A model generated the notes under the pieces. That model had not been told where the DNA came from. It did no database searches and saw nothing but the letters and a program-made list of their open reading frames with translations. DNA of 51,344 bases. It comes from Corynebacterium sp. (lineage in GTDB: Bacteria > Actinomycetota > Actinomycetes > Mycobacteriales > Mycobacteriaceae). Positions 27,736-37,659 of the stretch are shown piece by piece. Every line of letters begins with the position of its first letter. Positions within the stretch are counted from its first letter, which is position 1. The position numbers were made by a program, and so were the translations under genes. Location: assembly GCF_030152825.1 (NCBI RefSeq), contig NZ_JASLIP010000051.1:1-51344 (forward strand), given 5' to 3'.

Positions 27736-28797
27736 TTGTCGGAATCGCCAGTGTCGCCTGAGGCTGCTGTAGAAATCTCTGAAGAGTCGATGGGGGCGGC
27801 GGCCGAAGCCGCCGAGAAGGCCTTTACCTCCGCCACCAACCTCGAGGAACTCGCTGAGGCCCGCCGCGCGCACCTCAGCGACGACGCTCCGATCCCCGCT
27901 GCTCGCCGCTCCCTCGGCTCCCTGCCGAAGGATCAGCGCAAGGACGCCGGCCGCATCGTCAACATGGCACGCGGCCGCGTCGAGAAGCTCTTCGGCCAGG
28001 TGAAGGCCGAGCTGGAGGAGAAGCGCAACCAGGAAGCACTCCGCGCCGAGCGCATCGACGTCACCCAGCCCACCACCCGTGGCCAGGTCGGTGCCCAGCA
28101 CCCGATCACGATCCTCAACGAGCAGATCGCGGACATCTTCGTCGGCATGGGCTGGGAGATCGCCGACGGCCCGGAGGTCGAGGCGGAGTACTTCAACTTC
28201 GACTCCCTGAACTTCATCCCGGACCACCCGGCTCGCACCCTGCAGGACACCTTCCACATCGCACCGCAGGGCTCCCGTCAGGTGCTGCGCACCCACACCT
28301 CCCCGGTGCAGATGCGTACCATGCTCTCCCGCGAGGTGCCGATCTACATCGCCTGCCCGGGCCGTGTGTTCCGCACCGACGAGCTGGACGCCACCCACAC
28401 CCCGGTCTTCCACCAGGTCGAGGGGCTGGCCGTGGACAAGGGCCTGACCATGGCCCACCTTAAGGGCACCCTGGACCACCTCGCGAAGTCTCTGTTCGGC
28501 TCGAACACGAAGACCCGCATCCGCCCGAACTACTTCCCATTCACCGAGCCTTCCGCTGAGGTGGACGTCTGGTTCGAGGACAAGAAGGGCGGCGCCGGCT
28601 GGATCGAGTGGGGTGGCTGCGGCATGGTCAACCCCAACGTCCTCATCGCCGCGGGAATCGACCCGGAGGAGTACTCGGGCTTCGCCTTCGGCATGGGCAT
28701 CGAGCGCACCCTGCAGTTCCGCAACGGGCTGCCTGACATGCGCGACATGGTCGAAGGCGACGTCCGCTTCACCCTGCCATTCGGGGTCCGCGGCTAA
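27736..28797 (+). CDS. pheS: Phenylalanyl-tRNA synthetase alpha subunit
   Basis: Catalytic subunit of the (alpha-beta)2 phenylalanine-tRNA ligase. 353 residues. N-terminal coiled-coil (about 20-100) for tRNA contact, then class II core: GWEIADGPEVEAEYFNFDSLN, ARTLQDTFHI (motif 2 region), LRTHTSPVQMRTM and motif 3 GFAFGMGIERTLQFR. Start is TTG 27736 after GAGGAG (6-nt spacing). The first 30 residues are acidic and not conserved. Forms an operon with pheT 71 bp on. Confidence 0.97.
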   Translation: MSESPVSPEAAVEISEESMGAAAEAAEKAFTSATNLEELAEARRAHLSDDAPIPAARRSLGSLPKDQRKDAGRIVNMARGRVEKLFGQVKAELEEKRNQEALRAERIDVTQPTTRGQVGAQHPITILNEQIADIFVGMGWEIADGPEVEAEYFNFDSLNFIPDHPARTLQDTFHIAPQGSRQVLRTHTSPVQMRTMLSREVPIYIACPGRVFRTDELDATHTPVFHQVEGLAVDKGLTMAHLKGTLDHLAKSLFGSNTKTRIRPNYFPFTEPSAEVDVWFEDKKGGAGWIEWGGCGMVNPNVLIAAGIDPEEYSGFAFGMGIERTLQFRNGLPDMRDMVEGDVRFTLPFGVRG

Positions 28798-28868
28798 GCC
28801 CCGCCGCGCCCCGCGCCACAACAAACTCCGCTCCACAACTCTTCTGGCAAAAGGACCTTTTCAAGCAC

Positions 28869-31436
28869 ATGTTGATTTCTCAGAACTGGCTCACCCGGAT
28901 CCTGCAGACCGCGAACCCCAGCTGGTCTGTGGACTCCGAAGAACTCGACGCAGGTTTCGTCCGCGTCGGCTTCGAGACGGAGGGCTACGAACGCCTCCCG
29001 AAGACAGAGGGTCCACTCGTCATCGGCAAGGTGAGCAACATCGAGGAGCTGGAGGGCTTCAAGAAGCCGATCCGCTACTGCGAGGTCGCCGTCGGTGAGG
29101 CCAACGGCACCGGTGAGCCGCAGAACATCATCTGTGGTGCCCGCAATTTCGCCGAGGGTGACTACGTGATCGTCGCTCTGCCGGGCACCGTGCTGCCTGG
29201 CCCATTCGAGATCTCCGCCCGCAAGACCTACGGCAAGATCTCCGAGGGCATGATGTGCTCCGCCTCCGAGCTCGGCCTCTACGATGGCACCAGCCCAGGC
29301 ATCATCACCGTCTCCGAGGAAGAGATCAAGGCCAACGGGCTCACCATCGGCGACGACGCCCGCGGCCTGCTGGGGCTGGACGACACCGTCTTCGAGGTCA
29401 ACGTCACCCCGGACCGTGGCTATGCGCTGTCCGCCCGCGGCCTGGCTCGTGAGCTGGCGTCCTCCTTCAAGCTGCAGTACCGCGACCCGGCGCTCGACCC
29501 GGCCGCGGCCGCCCTCGACGACGACCTCTTCGCCGGCATCCCGGGCATCAAGGAGGACATCCTCTCCCTGGAGGTAGAGGAGGACGCGAAATGCTCCCTC
29601 TTCGGCATCCGCAAGGTGGAGGGCATCGACCCGACCGCCGAGTCCCCGCTGTGGCTGCAGCGCGAGCTGATGCTCTGCGGCCAGCGTCCCGTCAACGCTG
29701 CCACGGACGTCACGAACTACGTCATGATGCTGCTCGGCCAGCCGATGCACGCCTTTGACGCCGGCAAAATCACCGGCAACCTGCGGGTGCACCGCGCCTC
29801 CGAGGGCGACACCCTGACCACTCTGGACGGCGTGGATCGGACCCTGTCCAGCGAGGACGTCGTCATCTCCGACGACTCCGGCATCCAGTCCCTGGCCGGC
29901 GTGATGGGCGGCAGCACCTCCGAGATCTCCGATGAGACCGTCGACGTGCTCTTCGAGGCCGCGCACTGGGACGCGCTCACCGTGGCCCGTACCTGCCGCC
30001 GCCACAAGCTCTCCTCTGAGTCCTCCCGCCGCTTCGAGCGTGGCACCGACGCCGCGATCATCGGCAATGCGCTGGACTTCGCGGTTTCGCTGCTGGTCCG
30101 CATCGCCGGCGGCAAGGTCGTGCACGGCCGCACGATGGTCGGTGAGGTGCCGAGCATGCCGACGATCCAGATGCACACCAACCGCCCGGGCAAGGTCGCG
30201 GGCATGATCTACCCGGACGGCACCACGATCGGTCACCTCCGCGAGGTGGGCTGCACCGTCCGCGAGACCGGCCTGCGCGACGGCCAGGGTGCCCGCCAGA
30301 TCGAGGTCACCCCGCCGACCTGGCGCCCGGACCTGACCATCCCGGCCGACCTGGTGGAGGAGGTGCTCCGCCTCGAGGGGCTGGAGAACATCCCATCGGT
30401 CCTGCCGCACGCACCGGTCGGCCGCGGCCTGACCCCGCGCCAGCGCCTGCGCCGTCGCATCGGCCACGCGATGGCCTGGAATGGCTTTGCGGAGATCCTG
30501 CCGACGCCGTTCATCGCCAACGATGTTTTCGACGAGTGGGGCCTGGCGGAGGACGATCCGCGCCGCAACGTGGTGAAGGTCCAGAACCCGCTGGAGTCCG
30601 ATCACGCATCCCTGGGCACCACGCTGCTGCCGTCCATGATCGATGCCCTGCGCCGCAACTCTGCGCGTGGCCAGAAGGACGTCGCGCTGTTCGGCGTGGA
30701 GCAGGTCTCCCTTCCGCGCCTGCCGGAGAGCGAGCGCAAGCCGACCCCGATGCCAGCCGTGACCCAGCGCCCGTCCGAGGCGGAGCTGAATGAGCTGGCC
30801 CAGACCCTGCCGGAGCAGCCGCTCTACGTGGCGATGGTCGCCGCCGGCCAGCGTGCTCTGCAGGGCCCGTGGGGTGGCGCGGAGAACTTCGAGGCTCAGG
30901 ACGCCTTCGAAGCCGCGCGCCTGATTGGGCGTGCGGCTGGCGTGGACGTGGAGTTCCGCAATGCCGAGTTCCTGCCGTGGCACCCGGGCCGCTGCGCCGA
31001 GATCCTGGTCGACGGCACCGTGGTGGGGCACGCGGGCGAGCTGCACCCGCAGGTCTGCGAGCGCGCCAACATCCCGGCCCGCAGCATCGCGCTCGAGATC
31101 GATCTGGACGCACTCCCGGTCGAGGAGCGATTCCCGCAGCCCAAGGTGTCTGCCTTCCCGCCGGTCTATCAGGACGTGGCCCTCGTGGTCGACAAGGATC
31201 TGCCGGTCGCTGAGGTGCAGAAGGTGCTGCAGGAGGGCGCCGGCGAGCTGCTGGAGAGCATCCGCCTGTTCGACATCTACCAGTCGGATTCGCTAGCGGA
31301 GGGTAAGCGTTCGCTGACCTTCTCCCTGAGCTTCCGCGCGACGGACCGCACTCTGACCGAGGATGAGGCATCGGAGGGGCGCCGGGCTGCCATTGCGGCC
31401 GCCACGGAGAAGCTGGGGGCCGAGCTTCGCTCCTAG
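28869..31436 (+). CDS. pheT: Phenylalanyl-tRNA synthetase beta subunit
   Basis: 855 residues. Domains in order: tRNA-binding (EMAP-like) domain near residues 40-160 (VIGKVSNIEELEGF, ICGARNFAEGDYVIVALPGT), B3/B4 editing domain (FSL-like SLFGIRKVEGIDP), B5 (SSRRFERGTDAAI; IQMHTNRPGKVAGM), degenerate class II core, and C-terminal FDX-ACB anticodon-binding domain (FPPVYQDVALVVDKDLPV, SIRLFDIYQSDSL, FSLSFRATDRTLT). Editing activity removes Tyr mischarged on tRNA-Phe. The 3' end runs into a 19-bp tandem repeat that encodes the last codons and stop. Confidence 0.97.
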   Translation: MLISQNWLTRILQTANPSWSVDSEELDAGFVRVGFETEGYERLPKTEGPLVIGKVSNIEELEGFKKPIRYCEVAVGEANGTGEPQNIICGARNFAEGDYVIVALPGTVLPGPFEISARKTYGKISEGMMCSASELGLYDGTSPGIITVSEEEIKANGLTIGDDARGLLGLDDTVFEVNVTPDRGYALSARGLARELASSFKLQYRDPALDPAAAALDDDLFAGIPGIKEDILSLEVEEDAKCSLFGIRKVEGIDPTAESPLWLQRELMLCGQRPVNAATDVTNYVMMLLGQPMHAFDAGKITGNLRVHRASEGDTLTTLDGVDRTLSSEDVVISDDSGIQSLAGVMGGSTSEISDETVDVLFEAAHWDALTVARTCRRHKLSSESSRRFERGTDAAIIGNALDFAVSLLVRIAGGKVVHGRTMVGEVPSMPTIQMHTNRPGKVAGMIYPDGTTIGHLREVGCTVRETGLRDGQGARQIEVTPPTWRPDLTIPADLVEEVLRLEGLENIPSVLPHAPVGRGLTPRQRLRRRIGHAMAWNGFAEILPTPFIANDVFDEWGLAEDDPRRNVVKVQNPLESDHASLGTTLLPSMIDALRRNSARGQKDVALFGVEQVSLPRLPESERKPTPMPAVTQRPSEAELNELAQTLPEQPLYVAMVAAGQRALQGPWGGAENFEAQDAFEAARLIGRAAGVDVEFRNAEFLPWHPGRCAEILVDGTVVGHAGELHPQVCERANIPARSIALEIDLDALPVEERFPQPKVSAFPPVYQDVALVVDKDLPVAEVQKVLQEGAGELLESIRLFDIYQSDSLAEGKRSLTFSLSFRATDRTLTEDEASEGRRAAIAAATEKLGAELRS

Positions 31437-31476
31437 GATTCAGCTTCGCTCTTAGGACCGAGCTTCGCTCCTAAGC
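31423..31476 (+). repeat. Three 19-bp tandem units across the pheT stop codon
   Basis: AGCTTCGCTC recurs at 31423, 31442 and 31461 (period 19) as AGCTTCGCTCCTAGGATTC, AGCTTCGCTCTTAGGACCG and AGCTTCGCTCCTAAGCCGT. The first copy contains the final Leu-Arg-Ser codons and the TAG of pheT. Copies differ by a few bases, so this is not a very recent duplication. Lies just before the pheT terminator. Confidence 0.8.
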
Positions 31477-31485
31477 CGTAGGCCC

Positions 31486-31525
31486 ATGCAGCCCGCGAGG
31501 ACCGCCCTCGCGGGCTGCATATTTT
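31486..31525 (+). terminator. Rho-independent terminator of pheST
   Basis: A 15-bp perfect stem ATGCAGCCCGCGAGG (31486-31500) / CCTCGCGGGCTGCAT (31506-31520) with a 5-nt loop and ATTTT tail. Its end touches the arg promoter region, isolating pheST from the arginine genes. Confidence 0.93.
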
Positions 31526-31571
31526 GCATAAGCGTGTATATATTGCATTTTTCTGTGATCGGGCGCATAAT
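31524..31571 (+). promoter_or_regulatory. arg promoter with overlapping ArgR (ARG-box) operator
   Basis: TTGCAT (31543-31548), a 17-nt spacer and CATAAT (31566-31571) form a good sigma-A promoter, and the -10 is 6 nt before the ATG of argC, so the mRNA should be leaderless. The segment TTGCATAA (31524-31531) with the facing TATTGCATT (31541-31549) resembles the ARG box half-sites (TGCATAA / TTGCA on the opposite strand) bound by ArgR, and it covers the -35. Arginine-bound ArgR would thus block the polymerase. Confidence 0.7.
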
Positions 31572-31577
31572 TAAAGA

Positions 31578-32615
31578 ATGAAGAAAATTGCAGTCGCAGG
31601 AGCCAGCGGTTACGCAGGCGGGGAGGCCCTCCGCCTGCTGCTCAACCACCCGGGATATGGCGTGGATTTCGAGATCGGAGCTCTCACCGGAGGCTCCAAC
31701 GCCGGCCAGAACTTTGGGGAACTCGCCCCGGCACTGACCCCCTTGGCGGACCGCACCCTCCAGGAGACCACGCCGGAGGTGCTCGCCGAGCACGACATGG
31801 CGATTCTCGCCCTCCCGCACGGCGTTTCTGCCACCCTCGTGGAGCAGGGGCTGCCAGAGGACATGAAGATCGTGGACTGCGGCGCGGATTACCGCCTGCG
31901 CAACGAGGACCTGTGGGAGCGCTACTACGGCACCCCGCACGCCGGTAGCTGGACCTATGGCATCCCCGAGATGCCTGGCCACCGCGAGGAGATCGCTGCC
32001 ACCACCCGCGTCGCCGCCCCTGGCTGCTTCCCGACGGGCGCGACCATCGCCGCCATGCCCGGCATCGCCGCCGGCATGATGGCCCCGCAGGTCTCCGTCG
32101 TCTCCGTCACCGGCGTCTCCGGCGCAGGGAAGAAGCCCAGCGTGGCCCTGCTCGGCGCCGAGACCATGCAGAACCTCCGCGCCTACGGTGTCATGACCCA
32201 CCGTCACGCCCCGGAGATCAAGCAGAACCTCCTCGAGCTCGTTCCCGGCGGTGACCAGGGCGCCGACGTTCACGTCACCTTCACCCCCGTCCTGGCCCCG
32301 CTCGTGCGTGGCATTCTCACGACCGTCACCGCACCGGCCCGCGGTAGCGAAGCTGATATCCGACGCGCCTACGAGGACTTCTGTGCCAACGAGCCCTTCC
32401 TGCACCTCTTGCCGGAAGGCCAGCAGCCAGAGACCCGCCACGTCACCGGCACGAACATGGTTCACCTGCAGGTCGCCGTGGATGACGGCATGATCGTCGC
32501 CACCTCCGCGATCGACAACCTCACCAAGGGCACCGCGGGTGCCGCCGTCCAGTGCCTCAACCTGATGAACGGTTGGGACGAGACCGCAGGCCTGCCGACC
32601 ATCGCCGCTACCTAA
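31578..32615 (+). CDS. argC: N-acetyl-gamma-glutamyl-phosphate reductase
   Basis: Third step of arginine synthesis: NADPH-dependent reduction of N-acetylglutamyl phosphate to the semialdehyde. 345 residues. The dinucleotide motif GASGYAGGE is at residues 8-16; catalytic Cys in AAPGCFPTGA (about residue 150); then HRHAPEIKQ and VTGTNMVHLQV of the C-terminal half. First gene of argCJBDFR. Likely translated from a leaderless mRNA. Confidence 0.97.
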   Translation: MKKIAVAGASGYAGGEALRLLLNHPGYGVDFEIGALTGGSNAGQNFGELAPALTPLADRTLQETTPEVLAEHDMAILALPHGVSATLVEQGLPEDMKIVDCGADYRLRNEDLWERYYGTPHAGSWTYGIPEMPGHREEIAATTRVAAPGCFPTGATIAAMPGIAAGMMAPQVSVVSVTGVSGAGKKPSVALLGAETMQNLRAYGVMTHRHAPEIKQNLLELVPGGDQGADVHVTFTPVLAPLVRGILTTVTAPARGSEADIRRAYEDFCANEPFLHLLPEGQQPETRHVTGTNMVHLQVAVDDGMIVATSAIDNLTKGTAGAAVQCLNLMNGWDETAGLPTIAAT

Positions 32616-32694
32616 CCCAGCGGCGTCGTAACACAGCGCCGAACAACACACCTACCGCAACAACCCCTTTGAAGAAGTAGAAGAAGAGCACGCA

Positions 32695-33897
32695 GTGAGC
32701 ACCCAGCCCGAACACCACAACCCAGCAGCCGGACAGCGTATCGGCGTCACCGCCCCTGCTGGCTTCCGCGCCGCCGGCGTCACCGCGGGCATTAAGCCCT
32801 CCGGCAACCCGGACATGGCCCTGCTGGTCAACGACGGCCCCGACTACCACGCCGCCGCTCTGTTCACCCGCAACCAGATCAAGGCCGCGCCAGTCCAACT
32901 GACCAAGTCGCTGCACAACGGCACTTTCCGCGCAGCCGTCATCAACGCCGGCAACGCGAACGCCTGTACGGGGGAGCAGGGCATGGCGGACGCCAAGCGC
33001 ACCGGCGAACTCGTCGGCAACGCGCTCGGCATCGACGCCGCAGACGTGGCCGTGTGCTCCACCGGCCTGATCGGCGACCTGCTGCCGATGGACAAGATCG
33101 AGGCGGGAGTCGAGGCGCTGGCCTCCGAGCTCTCCACCGATCTCGAGGCCGGCACCAAGGCGGCCGAGGCGATCATGACCACGGACACCGTCATCAAGCA
33201 GGCAGTATACGAGGGCGATGGCTGGAGCATCGGCGCGATGGCCAAGGGCGTGGGAATGATGGCCCCATCCCTGGCCACGATGCTGGTCTTCCTCACCACC
33301 GACGCCAAGCTGCCCAGCGCAGAGGCCGCCCAGGAGGCGCTGGGGGCAGCCAGCGGGGCCACCTTCGACTGCATCGACGTGGACGGCTCCACCTCCACCA
33401 ACGACACCCTCATCATGCTCGCCAACGGTGCCTCCGGTGTGGAGCCGGACGCCGCCGAGTTCGCCCGCGCGGTCCACGAGGTCTGCCTGGGCCTCACCCG
33501 CCAGCTGCAGGGCGACGCCGAGGGCGTGACCAAGAAGGTTGCGATCACCGTCACCGGCGCCGCTACGGACGAGGAAGCCAAGGCCGCCGCCCGCGTCATC
33601 GGTCGCGACAACCTGTTCAAGTGCGCGATGTTCGGCTCCGACCCGAACTGGGGCCGCGTGCTCGCCGCCGTCGGCATGGCCCCGGTAACCATGGACCCGA
33701 CGAAGATCCGCGTGTCCTTCAACGGCCACGACGTCTGCGTTGACGCCGCCGGGACCCCGAATGCCCGCGAGGTTGACCTCTCGGGTGAGGACATCGACCT
33801 CGAGGTCAACCTCGCCAGCGGCGACGGCAAGGCCACCGTCTGGACCACCGACCTGTCCTACTCCTACGTCGAGATCAACTCCGAGTACTCGAGCTAA
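32695..33897 (+). CDS. argJ: Ornithine acetyltransferase / N-acetylglutamate synthase
   Basis: 400-residue self-cleaving enzyme that moves the acetyl group from acetylornithine to glutamate, so the pathway recycles acetate. The cleavage motif is KGVGMMAPSLATMLVFLTTD, with Thr195 the N-terminal nucleophile of the beta chain. Other motifs: NAGNANACTGEQG, STGLIGDLLPMDKI, NGFDCIDVDG-like TFDCIDVDGSTSTND, and GSDPNWGRVLAA. Start is GTG; AGAAGAG precedes it by 6-8 nt. Whether it also makes acetylglutamate from acetyl-CoA (bifunctional) cannot be decided here. Confidence 0.97.
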   Translation: MSTQPEHHNPAAGQRIGVTAPAGFRAAGVTAGIKPSGNPDMALLVNDGPDYHAAALFTRNQIKAAPVQLTKSLHNGTFRAAVINAGNANACTGEQGMADAKRTGELVGNALGIDAADVAVCSTGLIGDLLPMDKIEAGVEALASELSTDLEAGTKAAEAIMTTDTVIKQAVYEGDGWSIGAMAKGVGMMAPSLATMLVFLTTDAKLPSAEAAQEALGAASGATFDCIDVDGSTSTNDTLIMLANGASGVEPDAAEFARAVHEVCLGLTRQLQGDAEGVTKKVAITVTGAATDEEAKAAARVIGRDNLFKCAMFGSDPNWGRVLAAVGMAPVTMDPTKIRVSFNGHDVCVDAAGTPNAREVDLSGEDIDLEVNLASGDGKATVWTTDLSYSYVEINSEYSS

Positions 33898-33924
33898 CCG
33901 CCAGCGGTCACCCAAGGATTCACC

Positions 33925-34839
33925 ATGCCTAAGATTCACGACTCCTCCTGCACCAGCGGGCTGACCCCCTCGCAGCGCTCCCACGTGCTGGCCGAGGCCC
34001 TGCCATGGCTGCTGCACTACCGCGACAAGATCGTGGTGGTGAAGTACGGCGGCAACGCCATGATCGACGACGAGCTCAAGCGAGCCTTCGCCGCGGACAT
34101 GGTCTTCCTCCGCGCGGTCGGTGCGCGTCCCGTCGTCGTGCATGGCGGCGGGCCGCAGATCAACATGATGCTCGACAAAGTCGGCCTGGAAGGGGAGTTC
34201 CGCGGCGGCTTCCGCGTGACCTCGCCGGAGGTCATGGAGTACGTGCGCATGGTGCTCTTCGGAAAGGTCGGCCGCGAGCTGGTCGGCCTCATCAACGAGC
34301 ACGGCCCATACGCGGTGGGTGCCTCCGGCGAGGATGCCGGCCTGTTCACCGCCGAGAAGTTCCAGCCCGAGATCGAAGGGGAGCTGGTGGACATCGGCCG
34401 GGTCGGCAGCATCACCGACGTCGATCCCACCAGCCTGTTCGACCTCATCGATGCCGGCCGCATCCCGGTGGTCTCCACGATCGCCCCGGACGACGACGGC
34501 CTGGTCTACAACATCAACGCCGACACCGCCGCTGGTGCGCTCGCGGGAGCCCTGGACGCCGAGCGCCTCGTCATGCTCACCAACGTGCCGGGCCTCTACA
34601 CCGACTGGCCGAACCAGGACTCGCTGGTCTCCAGCCTGACCCCGGAGGAGCTGGAGGAGCTCCTCCCGACACTGGATAGCGGCATGATCCCGAAGATGGC
34701 TGCTTGCCTGGACGCCATCCGCAACGGCGCGAAGGCCGCCCACGTCATCGACGGGCGCGTCCCACACTCGGTGATCCTCGAGCTGATGACCGAGGGCGGT
34801 ATCGGCACCATGATTTCCGCCGAGTCCTACGAGCACTAA
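33925..34839 (+). CDS. argB: Acetylglutamate kinase
   Basis: Second step: ATP-dependent phosphorylation of N-acetylglutamate. 304 residues of the amino-acid kinase family. KYGGNAMID (phosphate binding), FLRAVGARPVVVHGGGPQINMML, and the ADP pocket VYNINADTAAGALAGAL are clear. The N-terminal helix region (HVLAEALPWLLHYRDKIVV) is the type found in arginine-sensitive hexameric kinases, so feedback inhibition by arginine is likely. AAGG lies 8 nt upstream of the ATG; 27 bp after argJ. Confidence 0.97.
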   Translation: MPKIHDSSCTSGLTPSQRSHVLAEALPWLLHYRDKIVVVKYGGNAMIDDELKRAFAADMVFLRAVGARPVVVHGGGPQINMMLDKVGLEGEFRGGFRVTSPEVMEYVRMVLFGKVGRELVGLINEHGPYAVGASGEDAGLFTAEKFQPEIEGELVDIGRVGSITDVDPTSLFDLIDAGRIPVVSTIAPDDDGLVYNINADTAAGALAGALDAERLVMLTNVPGLYTDWPNQDSLVSSLTPEELEELLPTLDSGMIPKMAACLDAIRNGAKAAHVIDGRVPHSVILELMTEGGIGTMISAESYEH

Positions 34840-34887
34840 AACCCAGCAGCAAGAAACTTCCGACGCACAACCCGAAGGATCAAGGCG

Positions 34888-36117
34888 ATGAGCAACACTC
34901 AAGAGCAAGCCACTCCCGCCACGGAAGCCACCTGGCAGGACCGCTGGCAGCACACGCTGATGGACACCTACGGCACCCCGGCGCTGAACCTCGTCAAGGG
35001 GCAGGGCAGCTACGTCTGGGACAGCGAGGGCAAGAAGTACCTCGACCTGCTCTCCGGCATCGCGGTCAACGCCCTGGGGCACGCCCACCCAGCGATCGTC
35101 GAGGCCGTGACCACCCAGCTGCAGACCCTGGGGCATATCTCGAATGTCTTCGCCCACCCGCAGGTCATCGAGCTCGCGGGGAAGGTGACCTCGTTGGTTG
35201 GCACTGAGGAGGCCGCGGACGCCCGTGTGTTCTTCTGCAATTCCGGCGCCGAGGCCAACGAGGCCGCGTTCAAGATCGCGCGCGCCACCGGACGGCCGAA
35301 GATCTTGGCCGCCGAGCGCGGCTTCCACGGACGCACGATGGGTTCCCTGGCGCTGACCGGCCAGCCGGATAAGCGCAAGCCTTTCGAGCCGATGCCCGCG
35401 GGCGTGGAGTACTACCCCTACGGCGACCTCGACGCCGTCGACGCCATGGCCGACGAGAACACCGCCGCCATCTTCCTGGAGGCCATCCAGGGCGAGACCG
35501 GCGTGATTCCTGCACCGGAAGGCTTCCTCGCTGGGCTGCGCAGGATCTGCGACGAACGGGGGATCCTCCTCGTCGTAGATGAGGTCCAGGCGGGCATGGG
35601 ACGCACCGGTGCCTGGTTCGGTTTCCAGTCCGATGGTTCCGGCGTTGTTCCGGACGTCATCACCATGGCCAAGGGCCTGGGTGGCGGGCTGCCGATCGGC
35701 GCCTGCCTGGCCATGCCCCGTGCCCAACTGCTGGCCAAGGGCATGCACGGCACCACCTTCGGCGGCAACCCGGTGGTCTGCGCCGCGGCCAATGCCGTGA
35801 TCGATGAGATCAAGCAGCAGAACCTGCTGGAGAACGTGCAGCAGGTCGGGGCGCAGCTGGTCGCCGCCCTGCAGGACCACCCGCGGGTCACCGAGATCCG
35901 CGGCCGCGGCCTGATGCTTGGCGTCGTCCTGGACACCCCGTGCGAGCTCGACCCCGCGGACTACGGAATCCTGCTGAACAAGCCCTCGCCGGAGGTGCTG
36001 CGCATTGTGCCGCCGCTGAACCTGAGCCCCGCCCAGGCCGATGAGGCCGCGTCGAAGATCACCGCGATGCTCGACGACCTACCAGCCCCAACCGAGACGT
36101 CGACCACAGAAAGCTAG
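34888..36117 (+). CDS. argD: Acetylornithine aminotransferase
   Basis: PLP-dependent class III aminotransferase, fourth step, converting acetylglutamate semialdehyde to acetylornithine. 409 residues. NSGAEANEAAFKIAR (cofactor phosphate), LLVVDEVQAGMGRTGAWFGFQ (Asp that binds the pyridine ring), and the PLP-binding Lys in ITMAKGLGGGLPIGA are all present. In many bacteria it also serves lysine synthesis. It ends 2 bp before argF. Confidence 0.97.
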   Translation: MSNTQEQATPATEATWQDRWQHTLMDTYGTPALNLVKGQGSYVWDSEGKKYLDLLSGIAVNALGHAHPAIVEAVTTQLQTLGHISNVFAHPQVIELAGKVTSLVGTEEAADARVFFCNSGAEANEAAFKIARATGRPKILAAERGFHGRTMGSLALTGQPDKRKPFEPMPAGVEYYPYGDLDAVDAMADENTAAIFLEAIQGETGVIPAPEGFLAGLRRICDERGILLVVDEVQAGMGRTGAWFGFQSDGSGVVPDVITMAKGLGGGLPIGACLAMPRAQLLAKGMHGTTFGGNPVVCAAANAVIDEIKQQNLLENVQQVGAQLVAALQDHPRVTEIRGRGLMLGVVLDTPCELDPADYGILLNKPSPEVLRIVPPLNLSPAQADEAASKITAMLDDLPAPTETSTTES

Positions 36118-36119
36118 AA

Positions 36120-37042
<923 letters not shown>

Positions 37043-37058
<16 letters not shown>

Positions 37059-37525
37059 ACCGGTCGGCCGCGCCATCGAAGTCTGCCCGACAGGCAGCCA
37101 TCGCTCGGGTGATCGGCCAGCACCGGGTGGCGAACCAACGTGAGCTGCTCGACATCCTGCACACCATGGATATCGAGATCACGCAGGCCACGCTCTCCCG
37201 GGACCTCGTGGACCTGGGAGCCCGCAAGGTACGCACCGACGGCAAGTCCCACTACACCCTGGCGGAAGCCATGGTGGGGGACGGGCCCGCACACCTGCGC
37301 CGGGTGCTTTCCGAGCTGCTGGTCGCCCACGACGACTCCGGCAACATCGCGGTGCTGCGCACCCCGCCGGGGGCGGCCCAATACCTGGCCAGCGTCCTCG
37401 ACCGCTCGGAACTGCCACAGACGGTGGGTACCATCGCGGGTGATGACACGGTCTTCGTGCTCGCCCGCGAGGGACACAGCGGGGCCCAGGTCGCGGAGTA
37501 TTTCGCGGAGCTGGCCCGCGGCTAG
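37043..37525 (+). CDS. argR: Arginine repressor
   Basis: 160-residue ArgR. The N-terminal winged helix (ARVIGQHRVANQRELLDIL, then EITQATLSRDLVDLGARKV with the recognition helix) binds ARG boxes, and the C-terminal domain (GTIAGDDTVFVLARE) forms the arginine-binding hexamer interface. The start at ATG 37043 overlaps the last 16 bases of argF. Being inside the argC operon means it is likely to limit its own synthesis through the operator at 31524-31549. Confidence 0.95.
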
Positions 37526-37614
37526 CAGCCGTGCCGGCGATCCGGTGGGAGAGCGGCAGTCCAGAATGGACGCCACTAGCCCGCGCCGGATGCTCAACAA
37601 AAAATCTGAACAAC

Positions 37615-37620
37615 TAGAAT
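37615..37620 (+). promoter_or_regulatory. Candidate -10 box for argG
   Basis: TAGAAT in an A-rich stretch of the 134-bp argR-argG spacer. There is no convincing -35 and no TGCAT-type ARG box, so separate control of argG is only possible, not shown. AAAGG (37648-37652) is the probable ribosome-binding site. Confidence 0.35.
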
Positions 37621-37659
37621 CTTTAAAAGAAGAACAGAAAACGGGGAAAGGAAACCTCA

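Noticed and set aside
32608..35880. A 1090-residue minus-strand frame across argJ, argB and argD
   Set aside because: Antisense shadow of three well-supported genes, with no recognisable domain and no start signal.
37526..37659. ARG box upstream of argG
   Set aside because: No TGCAT-type half-sites are found; only a -10-like TAGAAT.
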